Positions 1-7,868 of a DNA stretch of 14,547 bases are shown here, in pieces. A model generated the notes under the pieces. That model saw only the letters and a list, made by a program, of their open reading frames with translations, did no database searches and was not told the origin of the DNA. Numbering within the stretch: position 1 is the stretch's first letter; each line of letters starts with the position of its first letter. The stretch spans positions 1 to 14,547 of the forward strand of contig DIYR01000209.1 in assembly GCA_002429085.1 (NCBI GenBank), given 5' to 3'. The DNA is from Flavobacteriales bacterium UBA6049. GTDB taxonomy: Bacteria > Bacteroidota > Bacteroidia > Flavobacteriales_G > Salibacteraceae. The position numbers and the translations under genes are program-made.

Positions 1-920
1 CTGGTAACTATACCTTCTGGTACGAGTCTAGTCAATTGGCGTTGCGCCAACGTGCGGCAGCGAACAAGAAAGCAGAAGAGAAGAAAAAGGAATTACAAGA
101 ATTCATTGCTCGATTCAGTGCAAATGCTTCGAAATCTAAGCAAGCTACTTCTCGTAAGAAGTTATTAGATAAAATCAACTTAGAAGATATTCAACCATCT
201 AATCGTAAGTATCCAGCTATCATCTTTGAACAAAGCCGCGATGCTGGAAACCAGATTTTACGTACAGAGAATTTGAAGTCTTCCTTTGACGGAGAAGTTT
301 TCTTTAACAACGTTGAAATCAACGTAAATCGCGGAGATAAAATTGCTGTTATTGGTAGAGATTCTCGTGCAATTACGGCATTCTTCGAAATCATTATGGG
401 TGAGAAAGAAGCAGAAACTGGTACGTATGAGTTTGGACAAACTATTACTACTGCATACTTACCAAACGATAATGCAGAGTTCTTTGAAACCGATTTGAAC
501 TTGATTGATTGGTTACGTCAATATGCTGAAGGTGAAGATGTAGATGAAGTTTATGTTCGCGGATTCTTAGGTAAAATGTTATTTACTGGTGAAGAATCTT
601 TCAAAAAGGCAAGTGTACTTTCTGGAGGAGAAAAAGTACGTTGTATGCTATCTAGAATGATGTTACAACAAGCTAACTTCTTAGTATTGGATGAACCAAC
701 AAATCACCTCGATTTGGAGAGTATTCAGGCCTTGAATAACTCATTGCAAAACTTCCCAGGAACGTTGATGTTCACCTCACATGATCATACATTTACGCAA
801 ACTGTTGCAAACAGAATCATTGAAGTTACTCCTAAAGGAATCATTGATAAATTGATGACATACGATGAGTACATTGCTAGTGATAAAGTAGCTGCTCAAC
901 GAGAAGAAATGTACGCATAG
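1..920 (+). CDS. ABC-F family ATPase, YbiT-like, 3' part only
   Basis: The gene is cut by the left edge. The open frame begins at base 3 and shows about 305 C-terminal residues. ABC-F proteins are soluble, act at the ribosome and carry two ABC domains joined by a linker. Visible here are the charged linker, including the stretch FIARFSANASKSKQATSR that is very like E. coli YbiT, and the second ABC domain with signature LSGGEKVRCML, Walker B FLVLDEPTNHLDL and the switch histidine in TSHDHTF. The P-loop position (bases 354-377) reads GRDSRAIT instead of GxxGxGKS/T, so the invariant lysine is missing. I recall similar degenerate loops in other Bacteroidota members of this family, so this is probably a lineage trait and not decay. 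The signature and Walker B are intact. A terminator follows 26 bases after the stop. The family is secure; the ribosomal role is inferred from the family. Confidence 0.93.
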   Translation, partial: GNYTFWYESSQLALRQRAAANKKAEEKKKELQEFIARFSANASKSKQATSRKKLLDKINLEDIQPSNRKYPAIIFEQSRDAGNQILRTENLKSSFDGEVFFNNVEINVNRGDKIAVIGRDSRAITAFFEIIMGEKEAETGTYEFGQTITTAYLPNDNAEFFETDLNLIDWLRQYAEGEDVDEVYVRGFLGKMLFTGEESFKKASVLSGGEKVRCMLSRMMLQQANFLVLDEPTNHLDLESIQALNNSLQNFPGTLMFTSHDHTFTQTVANRIIEVTPKGIIDKLMTYDEYIASDKVAAQREEMYA

Positions 921-946
921 TACATACACAACATACAAAAGTGCTT

Positions 947-997
947 AGGCCAAATAGCTCATCAGTTTAATCTGAAGTTGTTTGGCCTATTTCTTGT
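947..997 (+). terminator. Rho-independent terminator after the ABC-F gene
   Basis: An 8-base perfect stem, AGGCCAAA (947-954) with TTTGGCCT (981-988), has an inner TCAG/CTGA pair (962-965 with 972-975). It is followed by a T-rich tract (ATTTCTTGT). It lies between the ABC-F stop and the promoter of the lipoprotein gene. Confidence 0.75.
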
Positions 998-1006
998 CCT
1001 ACTACT

Positions 1007-1035
1007 TCTGCAAGTAATCAGATTCAATAGTTTTG
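1007..1035 (+). promoter_or_regulatory. Candidate promoter of the LPP20-type lipoprotein gene
   Basis: TAGTTTTG at 1028-1035 fits the Bacteroidota -7 consensus TAnnTTTG exactly. Seventeen bases upstream is TCTG (1007-1010), only a partial match to the -33 TTTG. Transcription would begin near 1042 and leave a leader of about 30 bases before the ATG at 1072. The only longer in-frame start, TTG at 1033, falls inside this -7 box, which supports the ATG. Confidence 0.5.
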
Positions 1036-1071
1036 AATAACTACTTGCTATTACTCGAAACACAATTAGAT

Positions 1072-1617
1072 ATGATGAGAACAACATGGATGGGAACTGC
1101 AATGCTATTTGCTGCAGCATTGTTAGTAGGTTGTGCTAGCAACCCACTTGGAAAGAAAGTAAAAGAACCTTTTCAAGGTAATAAGTACGAATCGAATGCC
1201 CGTTTCTTTAGAGCTGTGGGTAAAGGACAAAGCCGAGACGAAAACATTGCCAAGAAGAAAGCATCTCACGAAGCAAAAGCTGAGCTAGGTAGCCAAATGA
1301 ATACAACTATTAAAGAAGTAACTGATGATTACTTGAGCTCAACAGAGTACGAGAACAAGGCTGAGATTACGGCAAAATTCCAAAGCTTAAGTAGAGCTGT
1401 TACCAATGCTGATATTGCCGATTTACGTAAGATTGGTGAAGAGAAATACTATAACGAAGAAAACTATACCGTTTTCATTGCCTACGAGATTAAGAAGGCA
1501 GCTATGTTCCGTTTCTTAAAGAAACAGGCAAAAACAGATAAAAAGATCAAAGAATCTGAACTCAAGATTCTAAACGAAATGCTAGATGCAAAAATTGAAG
1601 CACTAGAAGTTGAATAA
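1072..1617 (+). CDS. LPP20-family-like lipoprotein
   Basis: This gene encodes a 181-residue predicted lipoprotein. A short N-terminus MMRTTWMG, a hydrophobic run and the lipobox LVGC (Cys21) predict processing by signal peptidase II and membrane anchoring. The mature part begins with a short linker and continues with RAVGKGQSRDENIAKKKA. That glycine- and alanine-rich helix pattern is typical of LPP20/FlgT-N-like domains, which cover most of the remaining chain. The C-terminus is highly charged and probably helical. No enzymatic motif is visible and the function of this family in Bacteroidota is not known to me. I chose ATG 1072 (ATG 1075 is equally possible) because the upstream TTG start would overlap the -7 promoter box and put 13 extra residues before the signal peptide. 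It is a single-gene unit between two terminators. Lipoprotein nature is strong; the LPP20 assignment is moderate. Confidence 0.82.
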   Translation: MMRTTWMGTAMLFAAALLVGCASNPLGKKVKEPFQGNKYESNARFFRAVGKGQSRDENIAKKKASHEAKAELGSQMNTTIKEVTDDYLSSTEYENKAEITAKFQSLSRAVTNADIADLRKIGEEKYYNEENYTVFIAYEIKKAAMFRFLKKQAKTDKKIKESELKILNEMLDAKIEALEVE

Positions 1618-1620
1618 CGA

Positions 1621-1649
1621 AAGGGAGTGATTGATTCACTCCTTTTTTG
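1621..1649 (+). terminator. Terminator between convergent genes
   Basis: GGAGTGA (1624-1630) pairs perfectly with TCACTCC (1636-1642) around a 5-base loop, and the stem can be extended by three more pairs. Six T residues follow on the plus strand. It ends the lipoprotein gene. On the minus strand the stem is followed by only CTTTCG, so it may serve the VWA gene weakly as well. Confidence 0.85.
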
Positions 1650-1651
1650 TT

Positions 1652-3715
1652 TTAATAACTCCCAGAATACTTTCTAATAAACCACTCTGCAGATAAAAGA
1701 ACAATACCTAACACTAGTGGCCACCATTGCTCTAGCCAAGAGCTAAAGGTTTTGCGTTGGTGAATAATAGCGTGTACATCACTTCTCATATTCAAAGCTT
1801 CTTGCAGCCCAGCTAACTCATTTGGATAATAAGACTCTCCTCCTCTTTGCGCTGACCACAACGTTAGGAGTTCATGGTTTGCTTGTGTCTTCGACTGTTC
1901 AATGGTGATTGGACTAACTGTGATCTTTCCAGATTTCGAAAACGTTTCTTCACCCAATTTCGCTGAAGCCGACAAGGTATACTCACCAACAGGTAGAGCT
2001 CCAATATTTAAACGATATGCATTGCCTTGAGGAAGTAGCTCATACGCCAATTCATTTCCAACTGAATCGGTTAGAATTGTATTTACCTCACCATTTATAG
2101 AAAGCTCTAAACTCGCATCATATAGTTCGGCTTCTAGAATAATGGCATTATTCTCTGGAACCAATTTTGGGTAATTCACTCTGAATCGGCTCTTATCTGA
2201 TTTCACTAATACAAAGCGAATCATACGTGTAACCAATTCATCAAAGGCCTCAAAACTCTGACTCGACTGGTAATTGGCCATTCGCCATCTCCATAGTCCA
2301 TCGGCTATAATGAATCCAGACTTATCATCTTGAACTTGACGAATAGCAAATAATGGTGCTTCTGTTTTTACACTTCCTACTTGTTGGTAAGCCACCACCT
2401 CTACACCGGGACTCAACTGGTAGTTACCGAAAGGAACAGCTACAACCGGCCATTCTCCTACTCCCTCTTTTACCTCTTCTGAAAGTTGAAATAGTGTAAA
2501 GTTATTCGATACACTTCCTACTACTCTATTGATTTGAGGCTCGTTTGCCAACTGAATTCCCGTATTCAGCCCGTTCCAAATACCTCTATTGATGTGAGAT
2601 TGAACTACCCAACATACTGGGATATTATTTTTCCTCGTTATTTGACCAATTCTAGCAAGATTATTTCCTCTACCAGAAAATGCAATCACCAATTGATATA
2701 GAGAAAGATCGTTCGGTAGGTCGTTCGCATAGGCTACCTCTACTTCATAATCTTGTTTGCTTTCCAGCGCTTTACGAACAGCCTTTACATCAGGATGCGG
2801 GGCTTCTGTTACCAACAAAATGCGGAATTGATTTTGAAGTACATCGATAAAGAATGGGAAACGATTATTCTGAATCAACTCCTCACCTTCTAATACACTT
2901 ACACGTGCTTCGTACGAGAGAATACCTAACTCCTTAGCTTCTAATTGAAAATCAACAAACTGCTGCTCCTTTGGAGAAACTATCTCTTTAGATAGTTTTT
3001 TGCCATTAGACCAAATGGAGACTTCTACCTCTTCATTCGAATTTCCAGCAATTCTAGTATCTACTCGAACTGGAAAACGATTACCCTTGAACACAATAGC
3101 ATTATGCTCAACATTAGCTATGCTCGCATCTTTCTTAGTGAGTGTGTCTCCCATTAAAACAGTGTATACTGGTGCTGACACAGACGTAGATTGATACAAA
3201 GGATTCATCCCTCTGTTGTACAATCCATCAGAAGCCACTATTACACCCGCCACATTGGTATAGGCGTATCGGTTATCGATTGCTGTTTGCAGCTGGCTAT
3301 AATCTGTGTATTTCTGGTTGGACGAAAAATTCAGCGTATCAGAAACTTGATCGCCAAAAGACATTGTAACTACATCGAATTTATCTGAAAACGATTGAAT
3401 CATCGCCTCCAATTCCGATTGAAAAGAAGATGCTTCATCACCTTTCCATCCGTATTGAATAGATTCTGATTGATCGATTGCTACAATTAGTGTTGGTCTT
3501 TCAATCTCCTCTGTGTACGATTGAACAAGCGGTTTAAGTAGTAAAAAGCTCAATAAGAAAATAGCCACAAATCGAAGTGCAGCCGAAGAGTAAAGCGCAA
3601 CTTTCGATAGGCTTTTTACCGATTGATTTCGGTAATAGGCTAGCAGCGTGAGTAACCCCGAAAAGGCTACACACGCCCAAAGCCACTGTATAGAATATGC
3701 TGTTTCTAAATTCAC
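1652..3715 (-). CDS. VWA-domain membrane protein with GATase-like middle domain
   Basis: This 687-residue membrane protein is of unknown function. Two hydrophobic segments (about residues 10-28 and 45-63) precede a von Willebrand A-like domain. Its metal-binding (MIDAS) residues look complete: D81, S83 and S85 in DQSES, T153, and D163 in VIVASDG. A beta-rich region follows (about 200-290), then a Rossmann-like stretch from FRILLVTE (297) that resembles the glutamine amidotransferase-like domain found in many bacterial VWA proteins, and another beta-rich part (about 510-610). A last membrane segment lies near residues 664-679. The topology suggests a large domain held at the membrane, most likely periplasmic. 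It starts 14 bases after the fabG stop on the same strand, so the two are almost certainly co-transcribed, although no shared function is evident. I know the architecture from Bacteroidota but not a tested role. Confidence 0.85.
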   Translation of the reverse strand: MNLETAYSIQWLWACVAFSGLLTLLAYYRNQSVKSLSKVALYSSAALRFVAIFLLSFLLLKPLVQSYTEEIERPTLIVAIDQSESIQYGWKGDEASSFQSELEAMIQSFSDKFDVVTMSFGDQVSDTLNFSSNQKYTDYSQLQTAIDNRYAYTNVAGVIVASDGLYNRGMNPLYQSTSVSAPVYTVLMGDTLTKKDASIANVEHNAIVFKGNRFPVRVDTRIAGNSNEEVEVSIWSNGKKLSKEIVSPKEQQFVDFQLEAKELGILSYEARVSVLEGEELIQNNRFPFFIDVLQNQFRILLVTEAPHPDVKAVRKALESKQDYEVEVAYANDLPNDLSLYQLVIAFSGRGNNLARIGQITRKNNIPVCWVVQSHINRGIWNGLNTGIQLANEPQINRVVGSVSNNFTLFQLSEEVKEGVGEWPVVAVPFGNYQLSPGVEVVAYQQVGSVKTEAPLFAIRQVQDDKSGFIIADGLWRWRMANYQSSQSFEAFDELVTRMIRFVLVKSDKSRFRVNYPKLVPENNAIILEAELYDASLELSINGEVNTILTDSVGNELAYELLPQGNAYRLNIGALPVGEYTLSASAKLGEETFSKSGKITVSPITIEQSKTQANHELLTLWSAQRGGESYYPNELAGLQEALNMRSDVHAIIHQRKTFSSWLEQWWPLVLGIVLLSAEWFIRKYSGSY

Positions 3716-3729
3716 TCAGCTAGTAACGA

Positions 3730-4476
3730 TCAGGTAAGCATTCCACCATCAACGTTCAAAGTCTGTCCAGTGATATACGTAGACATGTCAGATCCTAAGA
3801 AAACACATGCATTTGCTACATCTTCTGGTGTACCACCTCTTTTTAGAGGAATTGCCTCTCTCCACCCTTGTACTGTATCAGCATCTAATGCATCAGTCAT
3901 TTCGGTTTCAATGAAACCTGGAGCAATGGCATTACAACGAATATTACGAGATCCAAGCTCTAACGCAACAGATTTAGTAAACCCAAGAATACCAGCCTTT
4001 GAAGCCGCGTAGTTCGCTTGTCCTGCATTTCCTTTTACACCAACTACAGAGCTCATATTAATGATAGAACCACTGCGAGCCTTCAACATGGTACGAAGAA
4101 CTGCCTTGGTTAAGTTAAATGCAGACTTTAAGTTGGTTTGCATTACCTCATCCCATTGTTCTTCGCTCATACGCATTAGTAATGTATCGCGTGTAATTCC
4201 AGCATTGTTGATTAATATATCAACCGTTCCGAAGTCTTTTACTACTTGGGTCACTAAGTCTTGAGATGCATCAAAATCACCTGCATTCGATTGATATCCT
4301 TTTGCTGTGATGCCTGTTTCTGCTAATTCTTTTTCTAATGCTTCGGCTTTAGCAGCAGAAGATGCATAAGTAAATGCAACATTAGCTCCTTGAGCAGCAT
4401 AAGCTTGAGCAATTCCACGGCCAATACCGCGTGTAGCACCTGTAATAAGAGCCACTTTTCCTTCGAGTAATTTCAT
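3730..4476 (-). CDS. fabG: 3-oxoacyl-[acyl-carrier-protein] reductase
   Basis: FabG reduces 3-oxoacyl-ACP to 3-hydroxyacyl-ACP with NADPH in the cytosolic fatty acid elongation cycle. The 248-residue protein has the usual length and a complete set of classical SDR motifs: the cofactor loop TGATRGIG (12-19), NNAG (90-93), and the catalytic tetrad N115, S143, Y156 and K160 in YAASK. It ends with the FabG-typical ITGQTLNVDGGM. ATG 4476 gives the canonical N-terminus MKLLEGKVALITG. It is the first gene of a probable two-gene unit with the VWA protein and lies just downstream of the sucD terminator. A weak -7-like box TATTTTCG (4503-4510, one mismatch) without a clear -33 could be its promoter. 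No acpP or other fab gene is adjacent, so the assignment to the ACP pathway and not to another SDR role rests on sequence likeness. Confidence 0.93.
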   Translation of the reverse strand: MKLLEGKVALITGATRGIGRGIAQAYAAQGANVAFTYASSAAKAEALEKELAETGITAKGYQSNAGDFDASQDLVTQVVKDFGTVDILINNAGITRDTLLMRMSEEQWDEVMQTNLKSAFNLTKAVLRTMLKARSGSIINMSSVVGVKGNAGQANYAASKAGILGFTKSVALELGSRNIRCNAIAPGFIETEMTDALDADTVQGWREAIPLKRGGTPEDVANACVFLGSDMSTYITGQTLNVDGGMLT

Positions 4477-4530
4477 GAGGATAATTCTGTTTTAGAGAAA
4501 GTCGAAAATAAGGTATTCAACTGTGAACTA

Positions 4531-4565
4531 AAAAGCCATTGTTGCTCAATACAACAATGGCTTTT
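4531..4565 (-). terminator. Strong terminator of sucD
   Basis: A perfect 14-base inverted repeat, AAAAGCCATTGTTG (4531-4544) with CAACAATGGCTTTT (4552-4565), has a 7-base loop. On the minus strand the 3' arm ends in CTTTT, as in an intrinsic terminator. It is 21 bases past the sucD stop. The mirror-image ends allow it to work in both directions. Confidence 0.88.
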
Positions 4566-4586
4566 CTATAATTTGAAATTGAGTAA

Positions 4587-5456
4587 TTAACCCAATACTT
4601 CTGCCATTTTAGAACCGATGTCTGCTGGACTATCTACTACGTGAATTCCACACTCACGCATAATTGCCTTTTTCTCTTCAGCCGACTCTCCTTCACCAGA
4701 TACAATAGCACCTGCGTGCCCCATTGTACGACCTTTAGGAGCAGTTTCACCTGCGATAAAACCAACAACTGGTTTTGTACCATTTGCTTTGATCCAACGA
4801 GCAGCTTCAGCTTCTAACTGACCACCAATTTCACCAATCATAATGATACCTTCAGTTGCATCATCAGCCATCAATAATTTGATTGCTTCTAACGTAGTAG
4901 TACCAATAATTGGATCTCCACCGATACCAATTGCAGTTGTTTGACCTAAACCAGCTTTTGTAGTTTGATCAACTGCTTCGTACGTTAACGTACCTGATTT
5001 AGATACAATACCTACTTTACCTTTAGAGAAGATGAATCCTGGCATGATACCAATTTTAGCTTCACCTGCTGTAATGATACCTGGACAGTTAGGACCGATT
5101 AAAGTACAGTCTTTGTCAGAAAGGTATTCTTTTACCGTAATCATGTCTTTAACAGGAATTCCTTCTGTAATAGCAACAATTACTTTGATTCCTGCTTCAC
5201 CAGCTTCCATGATAGCGTCTGCAGCAAATGCAGGCGGAACGAAGATGATAGATACATCTGCTCCAGTTTCCTTAACTGCGTCAGCTACTGTGTTGAATAC
5301 AGGCTTGTCTAAGTGAGTTTGCCCACCTTTACCTGGAGTAACACCACCTACTACATTTGTTCCGTACTCAATCATTTGGCCAGCGTGAAACGTTCCTTCA
5401 CCACCTGTGAATCCTTGCACGATTACGCGCGAATCTTTGTTTACTAGAACACCCAT
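4587..5456 (-). CDS. sucD: Succinate-CoA ligase (ADP/GDP-forming) subunit alpha
   Basis: SucD is the alpha subunit of succinyl-CoA synthetase, which interconverts succinyl-CoA and succinate with formation of ATP or GTP in the TCA cycle. The 289-residue length matches the family. The N-terminal CoA-binding domain shows GFTGGEGTFH, the middle has GPNCPG, and the phosphorylated active-site histidine is H247 in GHAGAIVSGEG. A longer reading frame reaches back to a TTG at 5528, but that codon lies in the -33 promoter box. ATG 5456 gives the usual start and leaves a leader of about 37 bases. The beta subunit gene sucC is not in the window, and separate sucC and sucD are common in this phylum. The gene is monocistronic: it has its own consensus promoter and a strong terminator. 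Confidence 0.96.
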   Translation of the reverse strand: MGVLVNKDSRVIVQGFTGGEGTFHAGQMIEYGTNVVGGVTPGKGGQTHLDKPVFNTVADAVKETGADVSIIFVPPAFAADAIMEAGEAGIKVIVAITEGIPVKDMITVKEYLSDKDCTLIGPNCPGIITAGEAKIGIMPGFIFSKGKVGIVSKSGTLTYEAVDQTTKAGLGQTTAIGIGGDPIIGTTTLEAIKLLMADDATEGIIMIGEIGGQLEAEAARWIKANGTKPVVGFIAGETAPKGRTMGHAGAIVSGEGESAEEKKAIMRECGIHVVDSPADIGSKMAEVLG

Positions 5457-5498
5457 TTTATTCTGAAAGTTATTTGGTTCAATGTTCAACTTAGGCTT

Positions 5499-5529
5499 CA
5501 AAAGTAGCTTTTTAGATATGATGGACAAA
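5499..5529 (-). promoter_or_regulatory. Consensus Bacteroidota promoter of sucD
   Basis: On the minus strand TTTG (5526-5529) is followed after exactly 19 bases by TACTTTTG (5499-5506), a full match to the Bacteroidota primary sigma factor pattern. Transcription should begin around 5492, about 37 bases before the ATG at 5456. This is the clearest promoter in the window. Confidence 0.78.
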
Positions 5530-5538
5530 CGAAAAGTT
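5525..5538 (+). repeat. 14-base direct repeat, left copy
   Basis: ACAAACGAAAAGTT occurs here and again, in the same orientation, at 9207-9220. The two copies bracket the AT-rich module 5770-9116. This copy includes the -33 box of the sucD promoter. The identity is certain; its meaning as a boundary is a guess, because a repeat of this length can arise by chance in 14.5 kb of AT-rich DNA. Confidence 0.5.
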
Positions 5539-5579
5539 GATAAGGTTATTCGCAGTGTTTCTCATTGAAGTTTTCTGTT

Positions 5580-5592
5580 CCAAACGGTTTGG
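5580..5592. promoter_or_regulatory. Short dyad upstream of sucD
   Basis: CCAAAC and GTTTGG face each other around a single base, about 50 bases upstream of the sucD -33 box. It could be a regulator site. Apart from this dyad, the terminator at 5627-5658, the sucD promoter and the direct repeat, I see nothing in the 313-base gap 5457-5769. Confidence 0.2.
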
Positions 5593-5626
5593 TCTACTCA
5601 AAGAAATAGTTTGAATTGAATTCCTT

Positions 5627-5658
5627 ATAAAAGAGAATTTAAGTAATGCTTTAATTCT
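5627..5658 (-). terminator. Probable terminator of the EamA/404-residue pair
   Basis: AGAATT (5634-5639) pairs with AATTCT (5653-5658). After one T-T mismatch, AAG pairs with CTT around the loop TAATG. On the minus strand the hairpin is followed by CTTTTAT. It lies about 110 bases past the stop at 5770. The stem is AT-rich and only moderately convincing. Confidence 0.45.
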
Positions 5659-5769
5659 ATTTGACAAACATCAACATGCGAAACGAAGCCTACCTCAAAC
5701 AAAAAGTATCTATTCATACACGCTTCTCTTAATTTACAATACTCTTGTTTCGGAATTACTATCAGAATA

Positions 5770-6984
5770 TTACTTTCTGACTAAATCACTTGCTAATTCA
5801 TAAACCTGCAACTGAGTCTTTCGCTCAAAAGCTGGAAATAAATTAGGGTTTACGGATTGAAGTATGCCCTTCGCATGATTGGTATTTCCAATTAACTCCT
5901 GATAAATGGAAAAGTATATTTTAATATGATTGTTGACATTACTTGACCAGTAATCTGAAACCAGCAAGTCTTTTAATTCTATTCCCTGAAGATATTCCAC
6001 CATAGAATTAAGCTGGTTAGAAATTGCAAAAGAGTGTAAAACGTAAATAACGGAAAATTGGACTTCTAAGCTAAAATTGAGAGATGCTGAATTTAGATTT
6101 CTAATCCTAGCTTTCGTGAGTTTTACGAGTGTCTTTATTTCTAGTGGAGATTTAAAAATCTCAGCTTCCAAAATCTTCAATCCCAGCAATCGACCAAACA
6201 AAAGAGAATGACCATTTTTTGGAAAGTGATCTATTGACAAATGGTACTTCTTAAAATCATTTGCGTTTTTGGTCTTATATGCTCCAAGTGCCAATAGTGA
6301 ATACTTAAATACTTTTTCTTGCTCCGTGCTTGGATTGTAGAACTCATCAAATAACTTCCAATTTATCCCTTCATGGAAGTCCATTGGAGGAAACAAATGG
6401 AAATACTCCTTTCCATATTTTGCCTCTACTATTCTACCTAAAACATCTCTTTGCTCCTGTACATTTACATTTGAAACTACACCTGATATTAGTTGTGAAA
6501 CGTGGTATCTGGAACGACAGAAAGCTGGCTCAGACCATATTGAATCCGAATCGTAAAATTCAAAGACAACATTGTTGATTACACTCAACTTTGTTGAATT
6601 AAGAAGGATTAATTTCTCAAAAGCGTCTAATGTTTTTATTGAAAGATTCTTTAATAAATCAGATGGAATTTTAGACGAGGAAACAACTTGGTTAAGAATT
6701 AAATGTTTCTCCTCGCCTTCTACACTTAATTCATTTGCAAGAAAACTCTCGTAGTTGATAAATCCAACATACTTAGAAAGCAAGTCAAGAATGGTTTTAC
6801 TCAATTGGTTTTCATGCTTAATCAATCCAAAAAACCGTCTGATTGTATTCAGTCCGATAGGCTGGTTGATTGTTGACTGAATACTTATTCTCAAATCCTC
6901 ACAACGGGATTTTGAATTTACTTTTTGTCCAAACCGATCTTCAACGGCTTTTTGAAGTTCTATATGGTTATGGTCTTTGTTCAA
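5770..6984 (-). CDS. Uncharacterised protein, HTH-like N-terminus
   Basis: The protein has 404 residues and no function known to me. Residues about 25-80, including GLNTIRRFFGLIKH and a C-terminal YESF, match a pattern that I recall at the N-terminus of many uncharacterised Bacteroidota proteins and that looks like a small helix-turn-helix fold. The rest is predicted to be helical without membrane segments or enzyme motifs, and could be TPR-like. Only a TTG start is available: TTG at 6984 overlaps the EamA stop as TTGA, and the frame upstream is closed by TAA at 7042-7044 with no ATG or GTG. This points to translational coupling with the transporter. An autoregulatory or sensing role for the pair is inference. 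The base composition is AT-richer than in the flanking housekeeping genes. Confidence 0.8.
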   Translation of the reverse strand: MNKDHNHIELQKAVEDRFGQKVNSKSRCEDLRISIQSTINQPIGLNTIRRFFGLIKHENQLSKTILDLLSKYVGFINYESFLANELSVEGEEKHLILNQVVSSSKIPSDLLKNLSIKTLDAFEKLILLNSTKLSVINNVVFEFYDSDSIWSEPAFCRSRYHVSQLISGVVSNVNVQEQRDVLGRIVEAKYGKEYFHLFPPMDFHEGINWKLFDEFYNPSTEQEKVFKYSLLALGAYKTKNANDFKKYHLSIDHFPKNGHSLLFGRLLGLKILEAEIFKSPLEIKTLVKLTKARIRNLNSASLNFSLEVQFSVIYVLHSFAISNQLNSMVEYLQGIELKDLLVSDYWSSNVNNHIKIYFSIYQELIGNTNHAKGILQSVNPNLFPAFERKTQLQVYELASDLVRK

Positions 6985-7826
6985 AACACAATGCCGATTA
7001 TTGCCAACGTACTTAGAATTGAAGACAATACTAGATTGCCTTTAATTGGCTCATTTAAAATTATTCTAGAGGCAATCACAGCCACATTGTGGGTTATTGC
7101 ACTTAAAGCAACCACTATATAAGCCTCAATTGTAGAAAATGCGAGATACATGAGCGAAACTCCTATTGCTGATAATAAACCCATGATTGGAATTGTCAGT
7201 TTTCCATTTAAGTTTAGTGAGCCATAGTTTAGTCCTTTGTTTTGATAAAGCATCATAATACTACTTATTACAAATACTGTTAGTTCAGTTATGAAAGAAC
7301 ACGGAATAAACCCGATGGACTTTGAAGGAACAGCCATTAAAGTTAGTGTTGTACCCCAAAACAGTGCTGCTAATAAAGCAAATCCGATTTCCTTAGAAAG
7401 TCGGAATTCCAGCCTATTCTTTTCTAAAACAATTATGGAAACGAGAAACAACAAAAGTGAAATAAAATGAAAGTTCTGAATTGTTTCACCAAGAACAAAT
7501 ACCGCAGTTAATTGACCTACTATAAATGAAGTAGAAGCAGCAACTGAAACAAGAGATGCTGTTCCATGTTTCATTGCCTGAGTAAAAAAGTATAAGCCTA
7601 AGAAACTGAGTGTACTTAATAATATGGCTAAACCAACCTGGTCTGTTTCTGAAAGTGAATAGTCCGATGTAAAAACTATCAGCACTATTCCCAAGAAAAT
7701 AACACTAAACAAGGTTCTGTAAAAAATGGTTGAAACCTGCCCTGTCTGCGAAATAGGAATTTTCCATAGAGCATTTGATACACCAAATGAAACCGAAGAA
7801 CCTATTTGAGCGAGCACACCAAGCAT
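6981..7826 (-). CDS. EamA-family (DMT) transporter
   Basis: This is a predicted inner-membrane permease of the drug/metabolite transporter superfamily, 281 residues from ATG 7826. About ten hydrophobic segments are arranged as two EamA-like halves. The second begins near the stretch FALLAALFWGTTLTLM. Typical features are GQLTAVFVLGE at the end of the first half, and LNEPIKG followed by a terminal hydrophobic helix at the end of the second. A longer frame to 7883 would add 19 polar residues that overlap the operator-like repeat and reduce the divergent gap, so I prefer 7826. The substrate cannot be read from the sequence; family members move amino acids, nucleosides or other small molecules. 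The last bases overlap the TTG start of the 404-residue protein by four bases, so the two form one unit. It is divergent from the DUF697 gene. Confidence 0.85.
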   Translation of the reverse strand: MLGVLAQIGSSVSFGVSNALWKIPISQTGQVSTIFYRTLFSVIFLGIVLIVFTSDYSLSETDQVGLAILLSTLSFLGLYFFTQAMKHGTASLVSVAASTSFIVGQLTAVFVLGETIQNFHFISLLLFLVSIIVLEKNRLEFRLSKEIGFALLAALFWGTTLTLMAVPSKSIGFIPCSFITELTVFVISSIMMLYQNKGLNYGSLNLNGKLTIPIMGLLSAIGVSLMYLAFSTIEAYIVVALSAITHNVAVIASRIILNEPIKGNLVLSSILSTLAIIGIVF

Positions 7827-7868
7827 AACTCGAAAATAGAATTTTAGAAAACGAATTGAGTGAGCCTT

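Noticed and set aside
1033..1071. Longer start of the LPP20-like lipoprotein at TTG 1033
   Set aside because: The TTG overlaps a perfect -7 element, and ATG 1072 gives a proper lipoprotein signal peptide.
5457..5528. N-terminal extension of sucD to a TTG at 5528
   Set aside because: The TTG lies in the -33 box of a full consensus promoter that reads towards ATG 5456, and the 24 extra residues are not part of the family.
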